Part shown: positions 10,272 to 20,639 of the stretch, one piece after another
How the letters are laid out: each line of letters begins with the position of its first letter
How positions within the stretch are numbered: position 1 is the first letter of the stretch
Assembly: GCA_963995505.1 (NCBI GenBank)
Contig: OZ023184.1
Location: 15,994,228-16,058,227 of the forward strand
Length of the DNA stretch: 64,000 bases
Reading direction: 5' to 3'
DNA from: Hypericum androsaemum
Lineage: Eukaryota > Streptophyta > Magnoliopsida > Malpighiales > Hypericaceae
Notes under the pieces: model-generated
The model's database searches: none
The model's input: only the letters and a program-made list of their open reading frames with translations
Told to the model about the DNA's origin: nothing
Made by a program: the position numbers and the translations under genes

Positions 10272-11523
10272 GGGCAAATTACCCTCACGTCCCTGTACTT
10301 TGGTCACCCTTTCCCTAGGGTCTCTGGATTTTGGAAAATAATTTTTCCCGTCCCTAAGTTTTGATGATAATAGACTCTCGGGTCTCTGGAGCCAGAATAT
10401 TTCATATTCTCAGGCGAACTCCCACTTGAAATGACCAAAATGCCCCTCTCACTTAAAAAAATAAAAAAATCATTTCTCCTTCCTACCTTCAACTCCTCCC
10501 TCCTACCTTCAAGCAACACCATCTTCGACAAAATCAAAACTAAAAAACAAATCTTTCTTGTGAGGATTCATGGAGGAGGAGGAAGAGGAGGAGGAAACAG
10601 GGAAAACAAAATAGTTTCGCTTGGGAACTTTAATGACGCTGATCCCACAAGCTTCGAACTCCTCCTCAATCACACGTAGCTCCTCCTCCCCCGATGATTG
10701 TGGGTAACCACTACCCAGAATATTACCATTCTCACCAACAATTATAATAATATTATTCTTATTTTTATTGTCCCCATCACAATTATCACTCTCAACATTA
10801 TTATTATTAATAATAATACAAGGATTAGTAGTGGAAGAAGAAGAGTGGTGGAGGAGTCAGGGTGGTGGCGACGGCGTTGAAACAAACGACGAACCCCGTC
10901 CGCGAAAGGGAAGAGGAAGAGGACCATCTTCGACAACTCCTCATGGTTTAGGACCATCTTCGACAACTCCTCCTCCTCCAGGAACCCTCATTGGTACCCT
11001 CGTACGGAGCGGGAAGAGGAACTCTCATCGGCTTAGGGCGGTTGACCACCGGGCCAGGGACAAGGGGGAGGTGGCGCTGGCGGATCTTGCGGTGTCCAAG
11101 ATCCAGATGGGGATACTCCAGCAGCTCCTCGACCCGGGCCTCCTCGTCTGCGCGATAGCCAAGCTGGCGTTCCGCTGCGTCGCGGCGGACATGGACGACC
11201 GGCCGGACTCGAAGGATGTCGCGGAGGAGCTCAGGTGGATCATTAGTTTTGTTGATTTTTGTTTATTGATTAGGTTTAAAAGTTTGAGGAAGAGGATGAA
11301 TTGAGGAAAAAGATGGAGGGGAAAGAAAGATATTTTTATTTTTTAAGTGGGAGGGCATTTTAGTCTTTTCAGGTGGGGTATCGCCGGAGAATATGAAATA
11401 TTCCGGCTCCAGGGACCCGAGTCTATTATCATCAAAACTTAGGGACGGAAAAATCATTTTCCAAAATCCAGGGACCCTAAGGAGAGGGTGACCAAAGTAC
11501 AGGGACGTGAGAGTAATTTACCC
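10272..11523. mobile_element. Mutator-like Pack-MULE B, nested in the left TIR of A
   Basis: This 1252-bp element has terminal inverted repeats of about 230 bp, starting GGGCAAATTACCCTCACGTC and ending in the inverse (GACGTGAGAGTAATTTACCC). A perfect 9-bp target duplication TTTATTTTA lies at 10263-10271 and 11524-11532. The target lies within the left terminal repeat of element A, so B is younger. Inside are an unrecognised A/G-rich piece, an AT microsatellite of TTA/AAT units (about 10740-10830) and a GC-rich protein kinase fragment (11008-11247). The element family recurs at 35920-36977. Confidence 0.95.
11008..11247 (+). pseudogene. Captured receptor-like kinase C-terminal fragment inside Pack-MULE B
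   Basis: The GC-rich insert translates as the end of a wall-associated-kinase-like catalytic domain. LADLAVSKIQ is followed by a DPGL segment, then AKLAFRCVAADMDDRPD (kinase subdomain XI with its conserved Arg) and VAEELRWI. Nothing upstream of subdomain X is present. It sits between the long terminal repeats of a Mutator-like element, which explains the orphan fragment. It cannot encode an active kinase. Whether it is transcribed, for example as a regulatory RNA source, cannot be told here. Confidence 0.8.
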
Positions 11524-11821
11524 TTTATTTTATTATACGTTTGGGTCCTAGGCTCACGTTATCAACTCTTTTTTTTCATTTTTGTTATTGAAATGACTAA
11601 AAAACCCTTCAAAACAAACAAAATTCATCTCCTTCCACCCGCTCTCAATGGAGCTCCCTCGCCAGAATAAAAATTAATCAAGATTTGGGGTAAATATTCT
11701 TCTTCCCGACGAAACAAATTTTGGGTCAATATCAAGATTGGATCTGAAATCCCCAAATCCCTCATCTCCTTCTCTCTCTCCCTAGATCTCATAGTGATAG
11801 AGACGACGTCGTTCAAAAACC

Positions 11822-11980
11822 CATCACCGTAGCTGATACGACTCTATCGCCATTCTTCCCCTTCTTCTTGCCGGCCGCCTTGGGGTCGAGCGCTCTCTTG
11901 GACGAAACCCTCCAGCTGGGATTCCTCATGAAGGCGTTGGACTCGACCTTGACGGCGACGGAGGCGTTTTCCATGGGCAT
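11822..11980 (-). pseudogene. Captured unidentified first-exon fragment inside MULE A
   Basis: On the minus strand an ATG-initiated frame begins MPMENASVAVKVESNAFMRN and continues with a basic stretch, KAAGKKKGKNGD. It is markedly more GC-rich than the surrounding element. I do not recognise the parent gene. Its position between Mutator-type terminal repeats suggests transduplication of a host exon. Confidence 0.5.
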
Positions 11981-12653
11981 TGCTTAATTAGGTGGAGACT
12001 AAGTTGAACTTAAACATGTAGAGAAGCTTTTTACAATTAAATAACTGTTTTGTCTTCTCTGTCACTTCCTCCACCGCAATCGAAGGAATCCAACAAAAAC
12101 TGACCATATTATAAAGTTTCAAGGTCCAAGGGAAGAGCTAATGGCAGCCGTTTTGTTGTTGTTGTTGGCAGCGTCCACTTGAAGTTGATGATTCCGACAA
12201 GGATTTGTGATGGCCGGCGAGCGAGTCAGAGGAAGAGGAAGGGTTGAACTTTTTTTAATTTTAAGGGTATTTTAGTCATTTCAATAACAAAAATAAAAAA
12301 AAGAGAGTTATTGACGTCAGCCAGAGACCCGAACGTATAATAAAATCAAATACAGGGGACGAGAGAATAATTTATGAAACAAGAGTCAAACAAGAGGGAT
12401 GTTACAGTAATTTGCCCTAAAATCTTCCCCAAAAAAAAACTAGATTAAAATCAAATCACGGAAACACTTTCTTTTATGTAAGTAAATTATGACGTGACCA
12501 GAATTTAAACAATGGCCACTCTCAACCCTGTCCTTTTTTATACCATTTCAATAAGCACGGTCGAAAAATACATTTTCCCAAAAGAAATACATATTCTGTT
12601 CGTTATAATGACTATTTGGCTTAGAAATTATGGTTACCCAACCTAGCCCCGGC

Positions 12654-12993
12654 TAGGGGTGAGCAAACAAACCAAAAATTATCAAACCGGACCAATCCAG
12701 ATCAAAAAAACCAGACCAATCTGGACCAAATGTAAAAACGGTCCGGTCCGGTTTGTAAAAATACCCAAAATTCGGTTTTCGGTCTGGTCCAGTCCAGTTT
12801 GGTCAGGTCCGAAACCCAGTTTTTGTTCGTTTTTTTGGTAATTCGGTCCGGTTTTTGGTTGGACCAGACCATACCTGGACCGGACCAGAGTAGGTACGGT
12901 CCGGTCTGATTCGCAATATTCCTAAAATTCCGGTTTCGATTCTGGTCCAGTTTTTTTCAGTTCGGTCCGGTTCAGTTGACTTGCTCACCCCTA
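12654..12993. mobile_element. hAT-type MITE, 340 bp
   Basis: Perfect 13-bp terminal inverted repeats read TAGGGGTGAGCAA and TTGCTCACCCCTA. The flanks are an 8-bp target duplication with one mismatch (GCCCCGGC at 12646-12653, GCCCCAGC at 12994-13001). The interior is rich in GGTCCGGTTT-type repeats and has no transposase. The ends match those of the element at 34981-35592, so the two probably depend on the same hAT transposase. Confidence 0.92.
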
Positions 12994-13489
12994 GCCCCAG
13001 CTGCGATAGTGGGTAGCCTTAGATTTGAAGTGAGGCTTGGAAGGGACTTGGAGGGGACACTGGCCTAGGCCCTAGGTGGATTTTGAAATTTAAATTTCCT
13101 CCACATTAATTTCCCGTAAATTTGAACATATTTTTATTATATAATTTTTATACATAAATCAACGAATTTTTCACAAATCAAACCGGACATTGTCACCCTG
13201 GATAGACCCGTCTTGATAAGACCTTTAGGTGGTCCACAATGGCATTCATGAAATTCTCCCCTAGATACAAACGCGACTGCAAACCTAGAGCATTTAATCA
13301 TTAAAAATAAGTAAGGGCAAAGCATCAAAGTAAAACATTGAGAGACAAGAAAAGAATCAAAGAGAAAGAAAATCGAAATTCTTTGAAAATTTTACATTTT
13401 CAAAGTAACTATCATATATATAATGATGACTTAATATAGATCACAAAAAAGAAAGAGAACAAATGATTGACGATCGAAAAATTACTCAC
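12994..13489. other. AT-rich spacer, nothing recognised
   Basis: The minus-strand open frame 13137-13328 has no recognisable similarity. The stretch separates the hAT MITE from the second nested Mutator-like pair. Confidence 0.4.
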
Positions 13490-14119
13490 TCTGGAGTTTA
13501 GTATATTCAATTATCATCCCCTATATTACAGTACTAGATTAAAAAACTTCGAAGTTTGATTTTATTATACTCTCGGATTCCTCACTGATGTCTAGCAATT
13601 AATTTAGTATTATTTTATTACTGAAATTACTATAATACCCCTCGGTCATCTTTTCCAACCCATTCTCATCGGAGACAACCGACCAACCTCTCCTCCCTCC
13701 ACCTCCGGCGATCAAATTTAAGGAAAAAGTTCACTAAAGTACCATGTAGTTTTACGCTTTGACACTATAGTTCCCTGTAGTTTATCTTTTTTTTTTTCAG
13801 GTAACAGAGATTTCCCAAATTGATACTATTGGTGATAAATTCTAACCGGAGTTAATTTTTTCCAACCAAACCATACATGTCAACACCAGTCGTATTTTTC
13901 TATCCTAAGTGACAATTACATGGCAAAATTACAAAACCCTAATTTATTGTTCTAATCCTAATTAAAAACCCCCAACCCTAATTAACCCTCGAGCTCCAGC
14001 TCTCCCCTCGCCCTCCACCTCCATCTCTTTGCTCGTTCTCCATCGAACCATCTAATAAGGAGCACGAAAAAAGGGAGGGCAACAAAAAGAGGCACAAGAA
14101 GTTACTTTCCTAACAAATC

Positions 14120-14614
14120 ATCAGGAAGAAGGGAACACGTCCTTAACTGCAGAGGCGGTGGTCAGGTAGTTGAGCGTGACCCTGAGGGTCTCCTTCTTGC
14201 GCTTCAATCTCGTGGCGGTGTCTTCCATCTCCAGGAGCATTTGCTACTCCATCCAAACCCTGCGAAGGTGCTCGCCACGAAGAACAAAAATGGCATTAGA
14301 AACAGGTTCCTCCTGAGGTCCGTCGCCTCCTTCTCCGGCTTCCCCTCGAGCCTATTCGTCAGCCTGATCACGTCCTTTATGTAGGTCTCCACCTCTGTCG
14401 CCAGCGCCTCCACGTTCTCGTAGCGTGTGGGACGGTCCTCCAGCCACGTCACTTCTGCCACCATGTAGGGCTTGGTCCGGATCAGCCTCATCATGCAGAA
14501 TCGCTCATGTCCCTTGCAGATGAGGAAGAACTGGTCGTCGGCGAGGGATTCGTGCTTCATAACCTCGCCACCGGTGGGTCGGTCCTCCAGCCACGTCACC
14601 TCCTCGCCATCCAC
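14120..14614 (-). pseudogene. Captured LON substrate-binding-domain gene fragment in Pack-MULE C
   Basis: The minus-strand translation matches the C-terminal half of plant LON-domain proteins (PF02190 family, like At1g19740 and At1g75460). Recognisable runs are [47 protein letters not shown] and EKEATDLRRNLF. After a frameshift there is a coiled ending with LKRKKETLR, LNYLTTASAVKDVF and the native stop. [10 protein letters not shown] occurs twice, showing an internal rearrangement. The N-terminal half is missing. This is a transduplicated piece, not a functional LON-domain protein. Confidence 0.85.
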
Positions 14615-14640
14615 CTTCCTTCTTCAAACCCATCGAACCC

Positions 14641-14850
14641 TTGGCCGATGATAACCCAGCGCCACCGGCACCTCTCACTAGCGCCTCCCACCCCTCTTTA
14701 TCCTCCATCCGCTCCCTCCTCTCCTCCGGCCTCACCGCGGCTGCAATCCGCCTTCCCAGGAGCAGCTTCTCCAGCCGCAGCCTCTCCAGCGAGTCTTGGC
14801 CGAGATTCGGGTACAGATGTCTCGTCGAGGAGGTTGTAGGAGCATGAAGT
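14641..14850 (+). pseudogene. Second captured N-terminal fragment in Pack-MULE C, unidentified
   Basis: A plus-strand frame starts [16 protein letters not shown] and continues [18 protein letters not shown], Ser/Ala/Arg-rich like an organelle-targeted or disordered N-terminus. I do not recognise the parent gene. It abuts the LON-domain fragment in opposite orientation. Confidence 0.45.
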
Positions 14851-15329
14851 TGACGGCGAGAACCTCATCGAGGAGGTTGTTAATGGAGGGTTCGATGGGT
14901 TTGAGGAAGGAAGGTGGATGGCGAGGAGGGAGAAGAGAAATCTGGATTTTTTTGGGTTGGGGATTTTTAATTAGGATTAGAACAATAAATTAGGATTTTG
15001 TAATTTTGCCACATAATTGCCACTTAGGATAGAAAAATACGACATGGCGATGAGGTGGTATTGACGTGTATGGTTTGGTTGGAAAAAATTAACTCTGGTT
15101 AAAATTTGTCACCAATGTGTCAATTTGGGAAACCTCTGTCACTTAAAAAAAAAAGACAAACCACAGAGTACTATAGTGTCAAAGCGTGAAACTACATGGT
15201 ACTTTAGTAAATTTTTCCCCCAATTTAATATGCAAGCTCCCACAATTGAATTAAAACAGATATATACTCTTTTTCTAGCATGAGATTGACTTGAACAGAG
15301 AAGGACGATCTAAATTGAACAGAGAAGAC

Positions 15330-15870
15330 GATCTAAGGCCGCCAACTTTGTCCAGCCTCCTCTCTCCCTTTCCAATATCCCGCAAGCTCGTCGCAGCATT
15401 GTCCAGCCCCCTAAGGCCGCTGCGGATCCCCCCGCCCGCCCCCAGCTCAGCGTCGAGGGTTTTAGGGCACTGCCTCCTCGGACCTGGTTTCGAAGTGCCA
15501 TTTGAAGGGAGGACTTCAACCTAATCGTGGTGGGAGGTCCAGGTGCTGCTGCGGCGGAGACGGGGAGGGGCTGAGAGGAATGGAGGAGCCCCGATTTCAA
15601 GGGCGAGCGAGGCGGGGAGAAGGGGACGTTGGCGGATCTGGTGGGTCGACCACCATCTTTTCATATTTTTTTGTGGTGGGTTGACCGGCGTGAGGACAAC
15701 CAGGCTTTCACGGGTTGTGGTGGGTTAACCGGCGTCAGTTGAAGGTCGGACGGCATGTAGTGATCAGGACGACAAGGACGCTTGGGTAGCCGGTGTCGGA
15801 GGCCACGAGGCTGAGTCCGGACGGAGCGACGTAGTGATCGGCCGGCGAGGTTGAGGTTGTCCGGTGATAG
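15330..15870 (+). pseudogene. GC-rich host-like fragment in element D, unidentified
   Basis: Against the AT-rich terminal repeats this part is strongly GC-rich. It encodes a Ser/Pro/Arg-rich segment (RKLVAALSSPLRPLRIPPPA) typical of transit-peptide-like N-termini, followed by low-complexity Gly/Arg-rich frames. No family can be assigned. It is most likely a further captured gene piece. Confidence 0.4.
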
Positions 15871-16060
15871 ATATTTTTATTATTATTTATTAATGATTTT
15901 TTGTAAGGGTGTTTTTAGATATTACACTGATAAAAATGAAAAAAAAGGCTGAATAACATCAGCGAGAAGTATAATAAAACTAAACTTTGAGGACTTTTTA
16001 ATCTATTACGGTAATACAATGGACTGAGAAACAAATATATCAAATCTCAGGGGCCTTGAC

Positions 16061-16740
16061 CATGGCATAAAAATTGTTTAAGAGAAATAAAATTAGCGAC
16101 CATGCATACATATACATAGAGCAAAAAATAGTCGACACCATAACCATAACACACCAGGAAGCCGTTGGCTATAGATGACGCCAAGGTAGATCCTGCTCCT
16201 CTAAACTCCGGTACAACATTGAGAAATTTATAATGATATGATACCCATTTCTTTCCTACAAGTCCAGTTCAGAGGAGTTGCAAATAAATGTGAGAGAGAA
16301 ACGAAAGACCTCTTTTCTTCTAAATGGTATGTATTCCAGCTACGAGGAGGCTGGTCACTATTGGATATCTATGGTATCAATGCAGTCACCAACTTCGACT
16401 TACCTCACTCAGTTCGCTGAAACCTGCTAGACCAATACGCTCCTCCTCGCGTATCAAAATCACTTCTAGATTCTTTACCAATTGCAAACTACAAGTTCCC
16501 TGGAGAGGAAACAACCCAGTTGCTTTATCTCCAGCCTGAACCTTTCTGCAACATACTAGATGACTTGAACTCACCAAGTACTCTAGCCAACATTTTTTTT
16601 TCCCGTCTGGGAAGGTGCCAATTAGTCCCTGAATCGAGGCGTCATCCCCCACCTCTTACTCACCCTCCATCTAGATTAACTCGCACAGGCATATTTTTTA
16701 ATTGTACACTATTACTGAACGAAAATGAGGGTGTTCATAG
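16061..16740. other. Intergenic DNA, nothing recognised
   Basis: Short frames on both strands (for example 16386-16652 minus) have no recognisable similarity. No repeat structure was found except a T-rich run near 16590. Confidence 0.4.
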
Positions 16741-17130
16741 AGAGAGATCTTGCTCTGGTTTTGCAGGCTGGCCGCATCATGCAAGAATCACAGACTCAAG
16801 TTCTCCAAGTCAGAGGAAGGCAAGCAGAATACTTCATGTTAGTACTGGACGGCAAGGTTTAGGATAAGTAAACGATTGTGACGCTAGCTAGGAGTAATGC
16901 AAAATGTGCTATATGGAGACACAGGGACACACAATCACACTGTGTAAGATGAGCCAAGTCAAACCAGCAGGAATAGATAAACTAGCTTCTCCAATTACAG
17001 AAATTTTCTGAAGCACTACAGTTTGACAAATTCATTTGAAAGGAAATGGGGACATTGAAAGATGTCAAACCATTATCAGGACCCCAGGAGCCGCTGATCG
17101 GGTTCTAAAGCATGGGTATTTTGTACCCAT
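16741..17130 (+). repeat. Second copy of the block at 8354-8660
   Basis: Ordered matches to 8354-8660 include the GGAATAGATAAACTAGC run and GAAATGGGGACATTGAAAGA, with indels between them. In the other copy the block is the 3' flank of a kelch-like gene. Here no kelch-like coding sequence is seen next to it, suggesting a partial segmental duplication or loss of the gene. Confidence 0.7.
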
Positions 17131-17468
17131 TGAGCAAAAACACTAGAGGCCTTTCTCAAGCACGTATGATTCCCGCACCGATTAAGTGGCTGGGGAAACC
17201 TAACGCTGGGAAAAATCAAAACAGGTACGGACTAAATCTCCAAACCTCTGTACAGGTCTTGTTTGAGGAGATGTACTCGACTCTTCCACAATATAAAGTT
17301 CTTCCCCAATGACATCGCTAATTCTTCCTGGATATCTGTAAGTAAGTAAGGGAGCAAGTTCTGCCCGAAGATTTCAGCTTATCCTGCAAAACTATCTTAA
17401 AACATCAGCCAAGGATTGTGTATAATAAAAAGTAGGGTCATTGAAGCCCACAACCGACACCCCATATT

Positions 17469-17574
17469 ACCAAAAGGCTTGTAGCCTAGCGGTACAAGGA
17501 GTTGTAAAATCTAAGGAGGTCCAAGGTTCAAGCCTTGGTAAGGTGTAAAAAGTTTACCTTTCAAAAAAAAAAAA
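17469..17574 (+). mobile_element. tRNA-derived SINE, copy 2 (plus strand)
   Basis: The unit carries GTAGCCTAGCGGTACAAGG (box A-like) and GGTTCAAGCC (box B-like), and ends in TTTCA plus an A14 tail. A perfect 17-bp target duplication AACCGACACCCCATATT flanks it at 17452-17468 and 17575-17591. It is the same family as the minus-strand copy at 1167-1266. The long intact A-tail suggests it is the younger copy. Confidence 0.95.
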
Positions 17575-17591
17575 AACCGACACCCCATATT

Positions 17592-19640
17592 TGATTTCAC
17601 TGAGAAGTCAAAGGACTGGGAGAAGCTAAAATAGAAATATAAAGCATTACATACTGGTATGGAGACAAGGGTATGCACACATGTTATAGTATAAGAAATA
17701 TGCAGCAGCAGTATCACAGCAGCGTGTAAAATCACTTTTTAAACTAGTACTTGAGTAGAAGAAAGAATAAATTCCATTTCCAAGTGGTTCACAAGAGCAC
17801 CTCAATGCATTTACAACCCTCACGAGAGAGATAACACTGGAACAACTGACAAGGATATGATAGCTCATTACTCATTTCTCTGCTTCAGTGGTTTCCACAA
17901 ACCTGAAAGGTCAACATGTTCATTTTCCTACTTGCAAAAGAAAGATGCTGAAACGATCTTTATCGGCCACTAATATGACGCTTAACTTCTTGAAAGAAAG
18001 AGAAAACAAGTATCACTAATAAGAGATTAAACCATCCATTCTCTAACCTCTAGAGCTTTAAGCATCTGTACCTTCTTACCACCAGATTGAACAAAATTGC
18101 ACAGCCAGAACACACCCATATTGGCAAGATTCTGACACCAAGAAAGTTTAATCAGTAAATGCACCATGACAAAAGAAAACCACCAATTTAGTTTAGGTTC
18201 AAGGTCAAAAATTTATCCTTCAGAAACATTAGAAAGAGATCAACTGGAGCATCTAATGGAGTTTGCTCATTGACGGAACAGGATACTTTGACAACATTTA
18301 GAAGAGAATCTGGAGGACCATGAACTTACTTCGTTTTAACTTACTAGTATATAGAGAACTGTAAGAAAGTTGGTTATGCAGTGGGAAGCTTCCAGAAGAA
18401 AAGACAGTGCAAAAGAAGCCAGGATAGTCATCATGAGTACAAGGGATTATGATTATCCAGGAGGTAGCAACTAAATCTTGCAACTCCCTCAAATCGCCAT
18501 CGATTTGTGTAAGATCCTACTTGTCCGGCTAATCTGCCAAAAGCGAAACAGTTTGAGAATACAAATCCAAAATCGTAGTAAATAGGTGAATCACAACACC
18601 AGAGCAACTTCTAACATAAAAGTACGTGCATGGATGCGCAAGATCATACCATCAAGTAAGATTAACAGAAATTCAAACCTTTGTGTTAAGTAAACTTAAC
18701 AAGGCCCCAAAAAAGATACTCAGCTGTGACAAAGAGTGCATCAACAAATTTGATATCTACTTCTGGGTTTCCATATTATCTGTCATCCAAGTGTTGGGGT
18801 CTTTGAGGTTAAGTGCTCCTTTTGCTGCCTGCAAAACAAGGGACAGAAAGACCAACAGCCATATGAAACTGGACAATAATGCGTCAATAATAGCAAGAAA
18901 TCAACAAGTCCCAGCAAGTAAGAGATAATCAAGAATTTCAGAGGACTGCAGTTCATAAGCTGCATGTTCTTGCATATGCAGAAGTATTCAAACCCACGAT
19001 CCCAAGTAAAGAGTGCACCATACATAGGCCGTACAATGCAGTACAAGATCTGCATGCTAAATGATGAAATTCCTGAGACAATAATAGTCGGTGCAACCAG
19101 GTTATCGCAAGCAAGAGCAGATGATTGAACAAAAGTGATTCATTCAGCGAAATTCAAACCCTAAACTGCCAATGCAAGGAAAAAAAAAAGAGATCAGCAA
19201 TATCAAGGCGTCTCAAGCAAGCAACTCTCGGATTCCCACCGAACCGAAGCGAAAAGGAAAAGAGAAATCACCAAAAATAACACCATGAAAAAACATCCCC
19301 AACGGTTGCAGCTGGAGTTATGAGGCCACTCAAGTTAAGACAGTAATAGAAGCCGGCTTCCGTCCACCTCCATGGCCAATCGCCGCACCTCGAAAGAGAA
19401 AAACACCAGAAGCCTCCAATAAAAACTTACAAATAACCACCAGCCAAACATAGAAAGAGAAAAGAAAATAAAAACCTAATTTCCAAAATACCTGATCAGT
19501 CAGTCAGAATCACCATTGGTACGCTCTGTGGTCGATGATTTGGGGGTTGAATCGATGATGATTCCTCCTCCATCGGTCGCCTCTGTCGTTTGCCGTCCCT
19601 GTGTTAAATCGATGATGATTTGGCTTAATGGGCTTCTTTT
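17592..19640 (-). other. Possible minus-strand gene remnant, unrecognised
   Basis: On the minus strand an ATG near 19565 opens MEEESSSIQPPNHRPQ but meets a stop close to a CAG/GTATTT border. Further down, a frame near 19375-19265 reads WPWRWTEAGFYY then TPAATVGDVFSW. Another at about 19060-18960 reads SMQILYCIVRPMYG. A possible exon after TTTTGCAG near 18830 reads AAKGALNLKDPNTW. Several AG acceptors with T-rich tracts occur, but I cannot join a continuous protein or name a family. It may be a pseudogene or a non-coding transcript. Confidence 0.3.
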
Positions 19641-19799
19641 TGTTTCTGTATTTTTGGCCCAGGATTGTGTTTGGCCTTTCTTTATTCGTTACTAAGAATT
19701 AAGCCCAATGGCAAGGTAGAGTATAAATATATGACACTGTAGGCAAAGGATTATGCCGGAATTAAATGACAAAAAAAAAAAAAGTTATAGTAGGTCCTC

Positions 19800-20632
19800 T
19801 GTACCTTGTTATGGACCTACCAATCCACAAGTGACAAATAGATTGATAGGCCTATTTAGTAATATATGACTTAGGATAGTTAATTATGGCATGATATATG
19901 ATTAATATGGAAATACAATCAACACATTATTGTTAAAAAACCAATTTCCTTAACAATATATTATATTCCGAGGGAAAAAAAATTAAACCATTAGTGAATA
20001 AAATATATTCAAAATTAATTTATTTTCTACCTTGGTTTTAGATTCTTAGTCTCGAAACACAAAATTGTTACTTTTAACGAGAAGTCTTTGCGTTGTTTTT
20101 CGGAGAAAATCACCATTTGAACCAAACCAATTCGGGTATCGTGTACATAACATTTTTTTTTTCTCATTTGAACCAAACCATTAAAACAACCAACAAATGC
20201 AGATTCTAATTATTCGAGTATGGTGTCAGTTGGATTATAGATTATTTTGAATATATATGTTGATCATAATTCCAATAATAGTTTAGATAATCACTGTATA
20301 TAAAATATCATGAGTTTATCAACAATAAAACGTAAGTAAAATTTAAAAATAAAATAATAAAATGCAAGACTTCACGTTAATTTTTTGGTTTAAAATAAAA
20401 TTAATAGTTTTGTGTTTAAAATGTAGGACTTCTCGTTTTCGATTTTGTAGTTACTTTTGTATTTTAGTAAAATAGTTATTTTTTTTAACTTTCACTAAAA
20501 AATGCTTGATTTTATTTCCATAATTACCTATACTTCTAATACATCATTCTATAATTAACTATCCTAATTATATATCACTAAATTGGCTTACCAATCCACT
20601 TGTCGCTTGTGAATTATGCCATAAAATTTCTC
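19800..20632. mobile_element. Non-autonomous DNA element with long terminal inverted repeats
   Basis: Sequence at about 19835-19930, containing GATAGTTAATTATGG and ACCAATCCACAAGTGAC, is repeated in inverse orientation at about 20520-20620. The repeats are AT-rich and roughly 100-130 bp long. No target duplication could be fixed, so the superfamily (Mutator-like or other MITE) is open. Nothing is encoded inside. Confidence 0.65.
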
Positions 20633-20639
20633 GACAAAA

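Larger units (their letters stand above)
10234..12417. mobile_element. Mutator-like element A (outer), interrupted by element B
   Basis: The element starts GGGCAAATTA and ends TAATTTGCCC, with long subterminal inverted repeats: the TTATTATACG plus TTGGGTCC region at 11531 pairs with 12240-12345. It is flanked by a perfect 9-bp target duplication TAAAATCTT (10225-10233 and 12418-12426), diagnostic of Mutator-type transposition. Removing the inserted element B (10272-11523 plus one 9-bp repeat) leaves about 920 bp. Its interior carries a host-like GC-rich exon at 11822-11980. No transposase is encoded, so it is non-autonomous. Confidence 0.92.
13722..15219. mobile_element. Mutator-like Pack-MULE C, nested in element D
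   Basis: Inverted repeats of about 260 bp begin near GGAAAAAG..ACTAAAGTACCATGTAG and end in the inverse copy at 14955-15219. The flanking 9-mers CAAATTTAA (13713-13721) and CCAATTTAA (15220-15228) differ at one base, fitting an aged Mutator 9-bp target duplication. The interior holds two oppositely oriented captured gene pieces (14120-14614 minus and 14641-14850 plus). It also has short internal duplications such as GGTCCTCCAGCCACGTCAC at 14433 and 14581. Confidence 0.88.
13490..16060. mobile_element. Mutator-like element D (outer), approximate ends
   Basis: Sequence at about 13510-13640 (TACTAGATTAAAAA..TTTTATTATACT..ACTGATG) is repeated in inverse orientation at about 15900-16050. This gives long, diverged terminal inverted repeats. 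The exact ends and target duplication could not be fixed because the outermost bases have drifted. Element C is inserted within its left interior. The right half carries a GC-rich host-like segment at 15330-15870. Confidence 0.7.

Noticed and set aside
10698..10966. Ile/Asn-rich frames on both strands
   Set aside because: They arise from a TTA/AAT microsatellite inside Pack-MULE B.
17480..17535. A tRNA gene, because box A and box B matches are present
   Set aside because: No cloverleaf or discriminator end closes, and an A-tail with a 17-bp target duplication surrounds it. It is a SINE.
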